A stretch of DNA of 64,000 nucleotides from assembly GCA_022113835.1 (NCBI GenBank), contig JAILWY010000026.1, positions 4,174,001-4,238,000 on the forward strand, given 5' to 3'. Below, piece after piece: positions 53,373-64,000 of this stretch. The notes under the pieces are model-generated. The model was given only the letters and a program-made list of their open reading frames with translations, was not told the DNA's origin and did no database searches. The position numbers and the translations under genes are program-made. Position 1 is the stretch's first letter. Each line of letters begins with the position of its first letter. Origin of the DNA: Atopsyche davidsoni. Lineage: Eukaryota > Arthropoda > Insecta > Trichoptera > Hydrobiosidae.

Positions 53373-53750
53373 GATGTTATAAAACACAAACAAACGCCTC
53401 ACACACCTCCGCTGAATGCTTACACAATATAATATACACCGTCCAAATAATTATTTACTTTTAAAAAAAACGCACTAACGATAGCTATATAAAACGATGT
53501 ATTAGACGCGCCTGATATATAAGAATGAACGCACTTTTAGGTGTTGGCAAGTCTTATATGTATAGTATGTCGTTACTAAGTGGTCAATATTCCATTAAAG
53601 TCAGCCACCACTTAACCACTGTGCTCACATCCAAGGTTGTCACCATCATAAAATAGTTTACTCGGAAGTCTACAAAAAATAATAATTTCCTTCCCTGTCA
53701 AAGGTTGTACTATAAATCAATAACATTTGAATTTAAATAAAAACATTAAA

Positions 53751-53778
53751 ATCTGATAAGGCCTGGGCCTTATCAGAT
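53751..53778 (+). repeat. Palindrome, 13-bp arms
   Basis: Arms ATCTGATAAGGCC and its inverse are separated by TG. Flanking AACATTAAA on the left and TTTAATGTT on the right extend the pairing after a small bulge, so an imperfect hairpin spans about 53742-53796. Confidence 0.9.
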
Positions 53779-53812
53779 CTTATCTTTTAATGTTATATAT
53801 TATATTATATGC

Positions 53813-53844
53813 GCCCATACTCAAGACTAGTCTTGAGTATGGGC
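53813..53844 (+). repeat. Perfect 32-bp palindrome
   Basis: Starts GCCCATACTCAAGACT and continues as its exact inverse with no spacer. It lies 34 bp from the preceding palindrome, with AT-rich sequence between. A cruciform or transposon-derived structure is possible. Confidence 0.95.
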
Positions 53845-54859
53845 AAACTATCCATAATTGAGATTAAACATGTGGGATGTTTACTAAATAACATATTCTC
53901 AATTAGTATAATGATATTGATAGCAATACAACGTATCGATAGCCTGATGATCAAAGATTCAAAAATAAATTAATACCTACTATGTCTTAAAATTGACCAG
54001 CGGAAATTGGAAAATTTTGACGAACAAATAATGATCCAAGAATTAATACAAATTCAAAATACAAAAAAATGTTATGAATATTTGAAGCAAGTAAAATATA
54101 AATTGATGTTTATTGACTGAAATAACAACATAAGTTTAGATTTGCATTACTATGTCAACTGGCAGCAATGCCAATAACTCGACAGGGCTCATAAAACCAT
54201 GCACGTGCAGTGTATCTGGACATGTGGCAACCTTGTTTGTGTAAAGATAAAAAGAGATGAACTGTGATAAAGCGAGATAGCTATATAGACCTAGCTTCAT
54301 TCCATTCAATAAACACCACTGACTAAGCATATTTTAGTTTCACGGTTACTTGATAAAAAAATTGTAGATTGTTTTTTTTAAAGTGCAATTGTAGGTTTAT
54401 TTTAAAATAAGTTGATTATAAAAATTCCACTATTTAAGTCGATTTTTTTTCAGATTTAATAGTAGTTTTCAACATAGCAAGTATTAGCAGTTTAAAATAC
54501 AGCATATATCAGAAAGTGTGGAATACTTATTATTTTTATGTTAAACTATGACAAACTTCTTAACTGAAACAACAAAATAAAGTCCAGCGTTTAAAATAAA
54601 AATGATACTTTAATCAAAATATGTTATTCTTACATCTGTCACATTAACGAAATATTTCATTCACTTAAATAGGCTCTTTGGTGTCGGGTGGTGAATTAAA
54701 ACAATATAAAATTTAGATTTTATTTTGTTTTTTAATAGATTTATTCATTAATATTTTTATAAACATTAATCATAATCTATTTTACGTTATGATAATTAAG
54801 TTTTATATTCTTGTTTTTCAACGATGCCACTCAAAAACTATAATATTTTTTTTTTCAAA

Positions 54860-54901
54860 TTAATATTTTTGACCAACGGGAATAATATTAAGTTCTTGCA
54901 C
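54860..54901 (-). pseudogene. Orphan SDR last exon
   Basis: A 42-nt exon after a CAG acceptor encodes VQELNIIPVGQKY and stop, homologous to the last exon of the sister genes ([10 protein letters not shown]...). No exon 2-5 lies within reach on this strand between here and 55280, so it is an isolated remnant. It may be the 3' end of the broken copy at 56870-57624, separated from it by the inverted copy. Confidence 0.75.
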
Positions 54902-55202
54902 CTGCAACGAAAGTAAAAAAAGTATTAGTTTGATTGATTGATTTATTAGATTTCTTCGGTAAAAAACGAAAATAATATTTGACATGTCGTATAAATGGCA
55001 TTGGCTTGTAAGACCAAGCATTTTTTTTAAATTATTTCAGCCCAAATTTCATAATGACCATCGAAGCCAATTAATTCTAGTTTGCCACTACATATTTTTT
55101 GAATTAGTATTTAAGAGACACAATCATTGTGATGTCTAAATTTATTGCGTTGACGAAACATTGTCATTAAACTGAAACCTTGGATTTCTCTTTTCAATGT
55201 AC

Positions 55203-55280
55203 CAGTACAATGATAATGAGTGCCTTTTCAGCCAAGGCTTTTGCGGCATCTGCTCGTGCTTCAGCTCTCACCCCCATCAC
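55203..55280 (-). pseudogene. Decayed SDR exon 1 fragment
   Basis: Minus-strand translation gives VMGVRAEARADAAKALAEKA then LIIIVLV. It aligns with [20 protein letters not shown] plus LIVVAL of SDR-4. The glycine-rich loop is destroyed (both functional glycines lost), and there is neither an ATG-MDRW start nor a clean donor. A third broken copy in this interval. Confidence 0.65.
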
Positions 55281-55873
55281 AAGGCAGTGAGGCCTTCCGG
55301 CAACCAATACAAGCCAAAAATATAAACAGCTGACGTAATTATAGCACTGTATTGTAGAAAACTATTCTCAGTCTCAGTGTATTGAGATAGACTGACCATG
55401 TGACCATACTTTGTAAAACGATTCCAAAAAATTTTCAGATGCTTTAGGTATATTCGTAAGTGTTGATATTAAATGATATGGTTTCTTGGATGATATGTTT
55501 GCTTGAAGTTTTCTGTCTACAAATATTTTGGTTACTGTAAAACCAAATAATCTGATTTCATCGCGTTGCTTTCTTTTCTTTTGAAAAAACAGAATGATTC
55601 TTGTAATTGAACTGATTCATAATTGTGGTTAAACTGGTGAAATTTCAAAAATTTAATATTATCAATAGTTAAAAATAATTGCAACGATATCTAAATAATC
55701 TCATATGAAACACTTTTATTATATCGATTCCTAGATATAAATTGTAATGTTCATTGTCATGTTTAATTTCACTGCTGGCTTTGCAAAGTTTGGTTGTTGT
55801 TTTCTTTTGTATCACCCGCTTTGAAACGGAGCCTGCTCTGTGGTTAACACTTTTGCGTATCTCTTGAGAAATA

Positions 55874-56716
55874 ATGGAGAGATGGGCTGGAAAAGTAGCG
55901 GTCGTCACCGGCGCTAGTACCGGGATAGGAGAGTCCATTGTCAGGACTCTGGAAAACAAGGGAGTTATTGTGGTTTGCATTGCGAGAAACGAGAACAAAA
56001 TTAAGGTAAGAACAGCTTTACAAAATTAAATAAAATATTTTGGAACGTTTCAAAATCTCGGTTGCTCTATTATGATAAACTGGAATTATTAAAAATATGA
56101 ACGATTGTGTCAATAGAACAATCTGTTGTTTTTTTTAAAGAATAATTGTATATGTAGTAAAAAATTGTCTTATACGCGTAAAAACCCAAAAAATAGTATA
56201 AAAACCTTCTTGGACTCAAAAAACCTTAAAATCGTAAAAACCTTAAAATTTTTCGTTACGTGTTTAAAATTTTTACGTTAATGTATTTTCTATAAATTCT
56301 GAGAACCTATAGAATATTTCAAAATTTATTATTATTATTCTATCTATTCTAATTTATTTTAAAGAATATATTATATTATTAATGTTAAATAGTATTACCT
56401 CAAAAGGTAAAATCTATATTATAATATGTGATCTGAGGCATGAAACAAGTATCGTTTCTGCGTTCTCTGAGGTAACCGCGAGGTTCGGCGGAGTTGACAT
56501 TCTGGTAAACAATGCCGGGTACTTTGGCGTTTCCGGTCTGATGGGTAAATAAAAACACAAGACATTTCAATATTCTGATGATAATATTATGAAAGCGATA
56601 CTTTGCTTTAGAATATTTACTATTTATTATACATGTTTTTAAGACGGAGAAGCTGAAGTATAGAAGAACATCTTACATACAAACGTTTGAGACTCTTATA
56701 ACCACGAGAGCAAGAT
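55874..56716 (+). pseudogene. Inverted SDR pseudogene (exons 1-3)
   Basis: The only plus-strand SDR copy. Exon 1 (55874-56005, 132 nt, GT donor) is fully intact: [20 protein letters not shown]... to ENKIK, keeping the glycine loop. Exon 2 (about 56380-56544) keeps [11 protein letters not shown] and a phase-1 donor, but its 5' part is degraded and no acceptor gives an open phase-0 entry. Exon 3 (about 56644-56716) has a TAG where the conserved Trp should be, a TGA soon after, and a frameshift before the conserved TRE. Exons 4-6, with the catalytic Tyr/Lys, are missing. Not functional as an SDR, although exon 1 could still be transcribed. Confidence 0.85.
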
Positions 56717-56869
56717 AATTCTCGGAAGTCGGGTTTATGTGTTTTAACATTTTTTCTTGTAATAATATCATCAAATATAATCAAAATATTTTTATAAATT
56801 TTTATTCAAAATAAATAATCTTAAATCTTACTACTTCTAAAAAATATGCGGCCCTCATACAAATTACAA

Positions 56870-57624
56870 AAGTATATATTTTATTATTTTTATCAGTATC
56901 TCTTATATTATATTGGTTTTGTATAGCTCTTATAGCTTCACGAGTATACAGTGGCAGAGTAACAAGGATCGCGTTCAGAATATCATTCCATTTCGTCACC
57001 ATTGCCATCTATATTAACAAAGCCAAATTTAAATATGATTATATATAATAATTCATATAATCCCCCCTGATGCAAGAATATCAACGTTGCTAATTAAAAT
57101 GTCAACGCCTCCGACATTTTGTTCAATCCATTTGAACGCCATGATTATTTCATCTTCGGTGCTCAAATCACATTTAAGCGAGTAGATATTTCCCTTTGAT
57201 GTTACAGTTTATACTTTGAGTTGTCAATAATTAGTCACTTTGTTCAGTTGGCGATGTTGTCTTTAAATAAATATTTATGTAACACTAAATTACAATTATT
57301 ACGCTCAAGAAACCAAATCCATATTGCATAATAACTTAGCGTTGTTTTTTTTTTTGTAATCATCCAAAGAAAGCAACAGTTTCAATTGCAAAAATAAATC
57401 AAAATATTCATGTTGCTCTCAGATCTAAAATATGAATTCAATACTTGAAATGTTTAATGATTAAACAGCCTTTTTTAAGCAAGCTTTTTATTTTATTTTT
57501 TTCAGGACAGTAGTCTTTTCTGTAACCTCTTGACGAGTGAAACTTATCGAATGTTAACCTTAACTTTCAACTTATTTCTGGTGACTCCGACCACGATTGC
57601 AACTTTTCCATTTCACCATTCCAT
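56870..57624 (-). pseudogene. SDR pseudogene (exons 1-3), convergent with the plus-strand copy
   Basis: Exon 1 (57624 to about 57540) reads MEW-stop-NGKVAIVVG, then jumps to VTRNKLKVK. It has a stop and has lost the whole glycine-loop segment. Exon 2 (about 57195-57064) keeps YSLKCDLSTEDEIIMAFKW and GGVDILI, but NNAG is SNVD and no clear donor remains. Exon 3 (57008 to about 56870) is recognisable as KWNDILNAILVTLPLYTREA. Exons 4-5 are absent. Older decay than the plus-strand copy it faces. Confidence 0.85.
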
Positions 57625-58201
57625 ATTTCTTAATAATACACAACTGCGTATTTATAACAACAAAGCAACTACTTTAATCAATTATTGAGAAAGTGCTTAT
57701 TTCTAAAAACTTCTTGATTACTTTAAATGTGACATTTTAATCTATATCTGATTCAAAATTTTAGCGAACCTTAAAAGTATATTATTTTAAATAACCAATG
57801 ATCTCATCACCTGATGGTTGATTCAACGATAATAATATTTTATGAAAATAAAGTTATCAATTTTTTAAAAATTTATTTAATCTTTTTCATCTTTATAAAA
57901 TCAAGAAATTTTTTAGCATTTCAGTAATAAACAACCATTTTTAGTTAATACTAAATAATTCGTTTTATTACGTCTTGGATTGAAAATACTATTATTAATA
58001 GTTATAAATTATTTATGCAGATGTCAATAAAAGGGACGCGCTTGACAGTAAAAATAATAAAAGATAATTTATTTTACCAATGCATATTTTTTTTATTTCA
58101 AGAACATGTTATACAGTATCATTTTAAGGTTTTACATTTCTTTTAGAAAATATAGAAAAAATAAATTTTATATCTTAATTATCAAGTGAGTAATTAAGAC
58201 A
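57625..58201. other. Spacer between SDR pseudogene and SDR-4
   Basis: AT-rich; presumably includes the SDR-4 3' UTR. Nothing else recognised. Confidence 0.5.
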
Positions 58202-61200
58202 TTACATTGTGTGTCCAATTGGTTGTATTGTCAATTCGTGCACCTGCAATAAAGTATGTTATTTGAAAATTTATTGGAAAACAGTACATTGTATTGATAT
58301 AAGTACTGAATATTAAAAAAAAAGTGTCAAACAAAATAAACAGATGACGTTATTTATTTTGATACTAAAAATAGGTACTCTCGTAAACCTGACCTAACCA
58401 AAAGCGTCTTCTGTAAAATAAAAAACAGGACCCCTCATTGGCTAGTTATCGGATTTCTCATGTGTAGGTCGCTTAAGCTGCCTACACCTAGCTATATTTT
58501 TTTACTATAAAAAGTACCCAAAACAGCAAACCATTAGATTATTACAATTTGGTTGTCGGTTGTGTTGCGACGTGTGTAGAACGTTTTAAGCTTTTCGTGT
58601 ATTATATTATGTGTAATTTATAATATATACCTATATATAGACACGTAATACACATATTTTGCTTACCTGAACTCCAGGCTTTGTAGCCAGAGCATAAACA
58701 ATAGCTTCTGTAATGTCACTTGGGTCCAAAAACGCCGATACTATCTCATCATTTTGAGGTTGACCTTCGAAAAAAGTGCGCGTCATATCTGTGATAACAG
58801 CTCCTGGGCTAATGCTCTAAAAAAACAAAAAAAAAATACAATCATTATATGTAAACAAAACTCATTTTGCCGTATTATTTATACAACTGTCAAATATTTA
58901 GTATGGGACATATTTACCTGACGGTTTTTTATATTTGTAATATTATGATGACACACTGTGCGTTTTACCCTGCGCGGTTCTTTACGACTGTTGAAAACGC
59001 GTACAGTGTGATAACTCAAGTATTATATGTTATATATCAAAACCAATATGTCACTATAAAAGAAAGTATGAAAATAGTCATATCACGGATGATTCTAAAC
59101 AAAATTATGGTGGTGATAATGATTATGAGAAATAAACTTTATTTTTGACATACGGTAACTTTAATTCTGCTCTTGGCGTGCAAAAGTTCCACTCGCATGC
59201 CTTCTGTCAGGGCTGTTACTCCGTGCTTCGACGCGGGATACATCCCCATCGGAATGTTCATACGAGGGACTCCATGTCCAACGACACTGTAAAATAACAC
59301 TTATATAATTCTAATGTAATCATGGGAACGGGATAGAAGTAAATAAAAAATATATATTTTAAACCAGAGGCTCCCAAAGTGGTCAATATCGACACCCAGG
59401 GGTCGATTTCGCGGGGTCGATGACAGCGAAAAATAAAATTGGTGGTCTATGAACTGTAAATGGGGATCTACAAGAGTGGGTCCCATTTAAGTAGGTCATC
59501 ACCAAAATTTAGACATTTCGTAAATGTCATAATACACCGAGCACAGATTGTACCTATGTACTTTGTGACAAATCGTAGCCCTGAAGCATAGAAGTTCGTG
59601 CCAAATGCTCGAGAAACGAGACTTTTGGTATTGTAAAACTATACCGACGTTCCTTTTTGGAGCTTATGACATAAGAAGTTTAACTATTACGATCGTGCTA
59701 CCTTTTTTTTTAAAATCATTTACAGGGACTAATAAACTCGGATGGGCAGCGAGCTAATTGGTTGTACGGAGCGCCGATGGGCGTATTAAAACAAATTGAT
59801 TTGACAAATATTCCGAGAAAATAAGGACACCTGTACGGCTTAGGAACGTGGAAACTTTGGCGGACCCTTCCAAGGGAGACAGTTTTAAATCGAGAGCCGT
59901 TCAAGCCCAGGCCGCGGAAGAGTAAGAATCATTTTTGTGTATTTTAACTTTTTCATTTTTAAGCCCACTGTACAGTAAACCCTATAAAAGTGAGTTGTTC
60001 TATATAAGATGACAAAAATATGTTTGAAGTTGATGAATTTATAAAAATTCAGTATTAGCAAGGCAGGGGGTCGACAAAAAACAGGAAAACTCGACAAGGG
60101 GTCGACGGGACGAAATAGTTTGGGAAACTATGTTTTAAACAATTTAAAAAATGCTTCATCTGAGATGCAAGCATTGCAAATAGAAACTCATGTTTACAAA
60201 GCAGCCTTTACATAAAACAAATCAACTGACAACAGATTTGTAAATAGCAATCTCTTATTTTTTTTATAGTTCTGCATAAGTAAACATCGTACAAGATCTA
60301 CCGTTCGGTTCTTGATTAAGGCACGACACACGTCATGTCATAACCAAGGCTACCGAGTAGATCAATAAAGAGCAGGACAATTAAATGATTTATATAAATC
60401 CTATAAGCATTATTTATAATTTTTCAATGGTGCTTTCATATTTGCGCATTTTAATTAATATTTTTGCCCGAGCAAACAACGTCTAAAAGACGACGAACTT
60501 GGTCAGGTATTGTTTTGTTCTTGGTTATGTCACTGTGTGTGTAGACAGATTAAGAAATATAACCAGGCAAATATTGGAATTTGAAGGTCAACTGGTGAAT
60601 TAAATTTTACTATTGTATAATGATGGTTATTTTCTCGAAGGCTACATAATGAATCTAAAAAAATATATAAAAAACATGTGCACAAAAAAAAGGAAAAAGA
60701 TTTATGTTAAATACACATAAATGATTTTAACTTGTTGCCACCGAACATTTTACGATTACATAAAGTGTTGCTGATTACAGTACTCGATCAATTTATTTTG
60801 TAAAATTTACGAGTATGTAATTTAAAGTTGTACTTTTATTCTGAACTCTTAAAATTTGAGTTAAATTTAAAGTTCAAAGTTTTCAAAGTTTTAAAGTAAA
60901 CTAGAAAAACAATTAAAACAAATTTATTTTCCAGCACAGGTTTATTACCCAAAACTTGTTTTTACCTGTTGACGTGGATGATGTGTCCGTCGTCTCCGCG
61001 TTTTCTCATAGTCTTCAGAGCCTCTCTGGTGCAGATTCCTACAGCCAGGAGGTTGGTTTCCACCACTGATCGCCATTCTTGTGTGGGCCCAGCTGGAGCA
61101 ATAAAATAAACATTACGCAACAGAGTTCAATAAACTTAATATTTCCAAGCCTGTTGAAGATAAATAGTCATGACTTGGCGTTTTTCACAATTATTAAAGA

Positions 61201-62281
61201 ATTTTAATTATAATTTTATTCAAAAACTGAATAATCAATATAAAAAATAAATTTAAACCTGTTTAAGTTCATGTTTAATATTCATAACTTATTATGTGAA
61301 AGCATTGACTTACTAAGTATTGAACAAAAATTTATAACTCCTGCGTTGTTGATCAAAATGTCAACCCCTCCGAGGGTTTTCTCTATCCACTCAAAGGTTT
61401 CAACAACTTCCTTCTCGTTAGTGACATCGCACTTCTTCAAGTGAATTTTTCCAGGTACGGAACCGAGTAACTCCTATAAAATAAAGCGTTATTTTAAATA
61501 GATTATCGAAAATAGTGTCGTATCAACACTAGATACGTTGATATTAAATCACTTATAGATTATAGTTCTATAAGTGTTTATAATCATTTACCTTATTTAA
61601 TAACGATTGAAGCGTTAAAAGATAAAAGTATTCAAAAATCATACGATGCTTAAAAAAAAAATTTAAATGTGATAATTGTGATTTATATTATATTTTTTAT
61701 GGAATATTTTATGGCATTCATTTATTAGTCTCAATATTGATATTTTAATGTAAATATATTTAAAGAAGCGCAAAATTTTCGCTTTATTTAACTGAAAATA
61801 ATAACGGTTATAATTGTACAAAATATATATGCGTTGTGTTTTTTTTGTAACTCTTTTATAACCAAAATAAATATATTTAATTATAATACAAAAAGATACA
61901 AAATTGTGTGGGCATTTTTTTCATAAATACGTCCGTAAAATTAACAGTGGAAACTACATGTTGATTTCTTTGATGTACGTGATCTGAAAAAGCAGCCTTG
62001 AAAAAAACTGTTCACAAATTCATTTACAAAGTGTTGTTGAATCACATTATCGTGTATTTTATGACTCACACTGCATAATCAAACGATGCAATTCAGTTTG
62101 ATTGATGAAGTTCTGAGACATATATTCGATTTTTAATGAAATGCGTTACCTGAAGTTTATCGACCCTACGAGCCAAAGCGACCACAATGAGTCCCTTTTC
62201 AGCCAAGGTTTTGGCTGTATCAGCCCCTATCCCAGCACTCGCTCCTGTCACCACGACGACACGGTCCTTCCAGCGATCCAT
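58202..62281 (-). CDS. SDR-4: classical short-chain dehydrogenase/reductase, farnesol dehydrogenase-like
   Basis: Exons: 62281-62150, 61473-61314, 61092-60966, 59286-59154, 58816-58667 and 58243-58202, giving 247 aa with GT-AG introns in phases 0,1,2,0,0. TGASAGIG (12-19) and Arg38-Arg39 point to NADP(H). CDV (59-61), NNAG (86-89), Asn111, Ser140 and YPASK (Tyr156, Lys160) are intact, so an active cytosolic-type enzyme is expected. It ends [13 protein letters not shown]. The start at MDRW (62281) matches the sisters; an in-frame ATG ten codons upstream would add [10 protein letters not shown]. An initiator-like TTCAGT lies at 62398-62403 without an obvious TATA. Intron 3 carries a hAT element (59365-60132). 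The last exon and adjacent intron resemble those of the partial gene at the right edge, suggesting recent duplication. Substrate (farnesol or another lipophilic alcohol) is inferred from family only. Confidence 0.94.
59365..60132 (+). mobile_element. Non-autonomous hAT element in SDR-4 intron 3
   Basis: The left end is CAGAGGCTCCCAAAG and the right end (inverted) CATAGTTTCCCAAAC. A perfect 8-bp target duplication TTTTAAAC flanks it (59357-59364 and 60133-60140). The outer parts match 19798-20495 in inverse orientation, including the GACAGCGAAAAATAAAATTG segment. The transposase region retained in that copy is absent here; unrelated sequence fills the middle, with a CTGTACAGTAAACCC motif near 59970 that may be a pogo-like end. 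Confidence 0.88.
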
Positions 62282-63807
62282 ACTAACCAAACGTAGCAAC
62301 ACCTGTCGCAATCAACAAGCCCAATTGTCACCGGGAGTGTATTATTGGTCCAGAGCTGTCCAGGGACACGTGCGGCGCTTCAGTGGGATCAAGACGGACT
62401 GAAGTCTTCCGGCTCGGCTGTCAAGGTTAAAACTCTTCACAGCTTCGTGTGCCATGACTGGCAATAGTTAATTAAAACAGCGATAGACAACCTATTTCAT
62501 TTGACGAGGAATTTTTGTATCCATTGAGGAAATAAGCAAGTAGTACTGCATATATTTAAACAACATTACAAAAACAGCACCAATTTTTTTAACTTTTTTA
62601 ATAGTTCTGAATTAATTGTCATTCAATAAAATTTGATTCTGCATATATAAGTAAGAAAAAAGTTTAATATTCCTGTTTTCCTGGTATGGACCTGCAGTTA
62701 TTGGTTGGTTTTCTCTATTTACACATTTACCACTTGATTTGGACACCATAAGTGAGATGGAAAGAAACAAACGATACCATATAGAGAAGAGAAGGTTTAT
62801 TCGTATGTAAATAAAATATATTCATAAATTGAGCGTCTATTGAGTAACACAAAATACTATATCCAGACAAGACAGTCAATATTTTTTGAATATTTCAGAA
62901 ACACTTCTTCTGGATGACTCTGAAATATATAAATACGTGGGAATATAATTTAATAATTTAGTTATTTTGGTAACTTTTCACGTATTGTTATTTATTGGTG
63001 ACTAGGTAGTTTCATGTTCAAATAAAAATGGCAGCGTGATAGGTTAATATAATAGAATTTAAATCACAAATTATGAAATATTTACAAAATATCCACAGCA
63101 TATCATCACTCGGATCCATAACTAAGAACTACAGCGTTATCTACATAGTTATTATTTATAATTATTATGACTTATTATTATTTATCCTTGGTACCGGCAA
63201 ACAATTACAGCCGCAAAGTGATTACATTACATAATCCCCCCCCTCTTTCCGCGACCGTTTTTTATAATTACAATTGATTTAACATAAGATATATTGATTT
63301 GTTTATACAAATCATAAAGTAAATTTTAGAATGTCAATCATGTATTCATTACACTTACTATTGAGGATAATGAAAAAAATGATTGACATTCTACGCAATT
63401 AGTATGTTGTGTGCTTTTTTAATCATTGAATTGTTTTGAATTCTTTATAATCACTATCTTGGGACCAATTTTTTTACTCTTTGATTGTTTTATATTGTCA
63501 AACCAAAACACATTTATGTAAGATAATAAACGAAGAATTACAAATGATTCTAACTAACATGACAAAGCATTTTTAAATAATATTTCTTGTAAAATCCTTT
63601 TAGTTAATGGTGTAAAATATTTGAAAGTTTGCATTTCTGGTACAATATTTATCTCAGAAATAATAAAACTTCATTACTACTTTTAATTATTTTATTGATT
63701 TGAAGTAGCAATTAGGTTGGTATAATGAAACCAATAATTTATTATTGACTGTTCGCTTACTAAATATTTAACATTTCTTATGTTTTCACATAATATTCTA
63801 AAAAAAA
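62282..63807. other. Intergenic region between SDR-4 and SDR-5
   Basis: The left end is the SDR-4 5' flank (GC-richer, 62280-62450). The rest is AT-rich with one inverted repeat listed separately and no gene. Confidence 0.5.
63327..63393 (+). repeat. Inverted repeat with 15-bp arms
   Basis: TAGAATGTCAATCAT (63327-63341) and its exact inverse (63379-63393) are separated by 37 bp. It could be the 3' hairpin of a transcript or a remnant of a small inverted-repeat element. No TA or 8-bp duplication is evident. Confidence 0.85.
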
Positions 63808-63849
63808 TTACATTGCATGTCCAATTGGTTGAATAGTCAATTCGTGCAC
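63808..63849 (-). CDS. SDR-5 last exon (gene continues beyond the right edge)
   Basis: After a TTGCAG acceptor the exon encodes [13 protein letters not shown] and stop. It is one residue different from the last exon of SDR-4 ([13 protein letters not shown]) and also 42 nt long. The flanking intron resembles SDR-4 intron 5 (both have a run of A followed by CAGATGA-GT and TTATTTTT). Exons 1-5 must lie beyond position 64000. It shows that the array continues to the right, and that SDR-4 and SDR-5 are probably the youngest pair. Confidence 0.85.
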   Translation of the reverse strand: MHELTIQPIGHAM

Positions 63850-64000
63850 CTGCAACAAACGTATGTTTTTTAAAAAATATAATAAATAAATAAAGTTGAG
63901 GAACCAAAAAAAAGCAGATGATGTACTTAATTATTTTTTATATTTTTTTTTTCACTGTTTTTATTTTGTAATGATGTAACTGAGTCTGCACACGAGAACC

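Larger units (their letters stand above)
53373..54859. other. Region upstream of SDR-3
   Basis: Contains the SDR-3 promoter and the two palindromes listed separately. No gene is supported; a 64-codon frame at 54136-54330 has no recognisable similarity. Confidence 0.5.

Noticed and set aside
55669..55998. A 109-codon minus-strand frame
   Set aside because: It is the antisense of the intact plus-strand SDR exon 1 at 55874-56005.
62282..62311. Upstream in-frame ATG as start of SDR-4 (similar one at 53402 for SDR-3)
   Set aside because: All copies align from the M-[DE]-[RH]-W start at which the Rossmann fold begins; the extra residues differ between genes.

Overview
The window looks like nuclear DNA from an insect or other arthropod, possibly hemimetabolous, though the order cannot be fixed from the sequence. 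It is strongly AT-rich. Genes are split into six short exons by introns of about 0.1 to 5.5 kb. It carries mariner, hAT, Helitron-like and tRNA-derived SINE debris. There is no bacterial-style operon, rRNA, intact tRNA gene or CRISPR array.

The only real genes form a head-to-tail cluster on the minus strand of the right two thirds (23.2-64.0 kb). They encode classical short-chain dehydrogenases/reductases (SDRs) of the insect 'farnesol dehydrogenase-like / DHRS11-like' type. I assembled them exon by exon: SDR-1 (23206-39811, 262 aa), SDR-2 (43801-48003, 260 aa), SDR-3 (49880-53372, 248 aa), SDR-4 (58202-62281, 247 aa), and the last exon of SDR-5 at the right edge (63808-63849). The four full genes share one architecture: exon 1 always 132 nt, exon 3 always 127 nt, intron phases 0,1,2,0,0. 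Between SDR-3 and SDR-4 lie broken copies: a plus-strand copy (55874-56716), a minus-strand copy converging on it (56870-57624), and two orphan exons (54860-54901 and 55203-55280). The cluster is therefore expanding and decaying by tandem and inverted duplication.

The most interesting gene is SDR-2. Its frame and splice sites are kept through six exons, but the catalytic Tyr is Cys, the conserved active-site Ser is Gly, NNAG is NCAD, and the Arg pair behind NADP preference is replaced by an Asp-containing stretch. It is a candidate pseudoenzyme or a gene at the start of decay. SDR-1, -3 and -4 keep the Asn-Ser-Tyr-Lys set and probably oxidise or reduce small lipophilic alcohols or ketones, with farnesol as one possible substrate.

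The left third (1-23.2 kb) has no convincing gene. It holds a hAT element with perfect termini and 8-bp target duplication containing a dead mariner (6182-8287), an AC/AT microsatellite, a tRNA-derived SINE, a Helitron-like element (18130-18812), and a second hAT family (19798-20495) whose sister copy lies in an SDR-4 intron (59365-60132, 8-bp target duplication intact). Further repeats sit in the SDR introns: a mariner with perfect termini (31058-32087), foldback SINE structures (29035-29460 and 50618-50797), a tandem duplication (34926-35357), and paired palindromes upstream of SDR-3.
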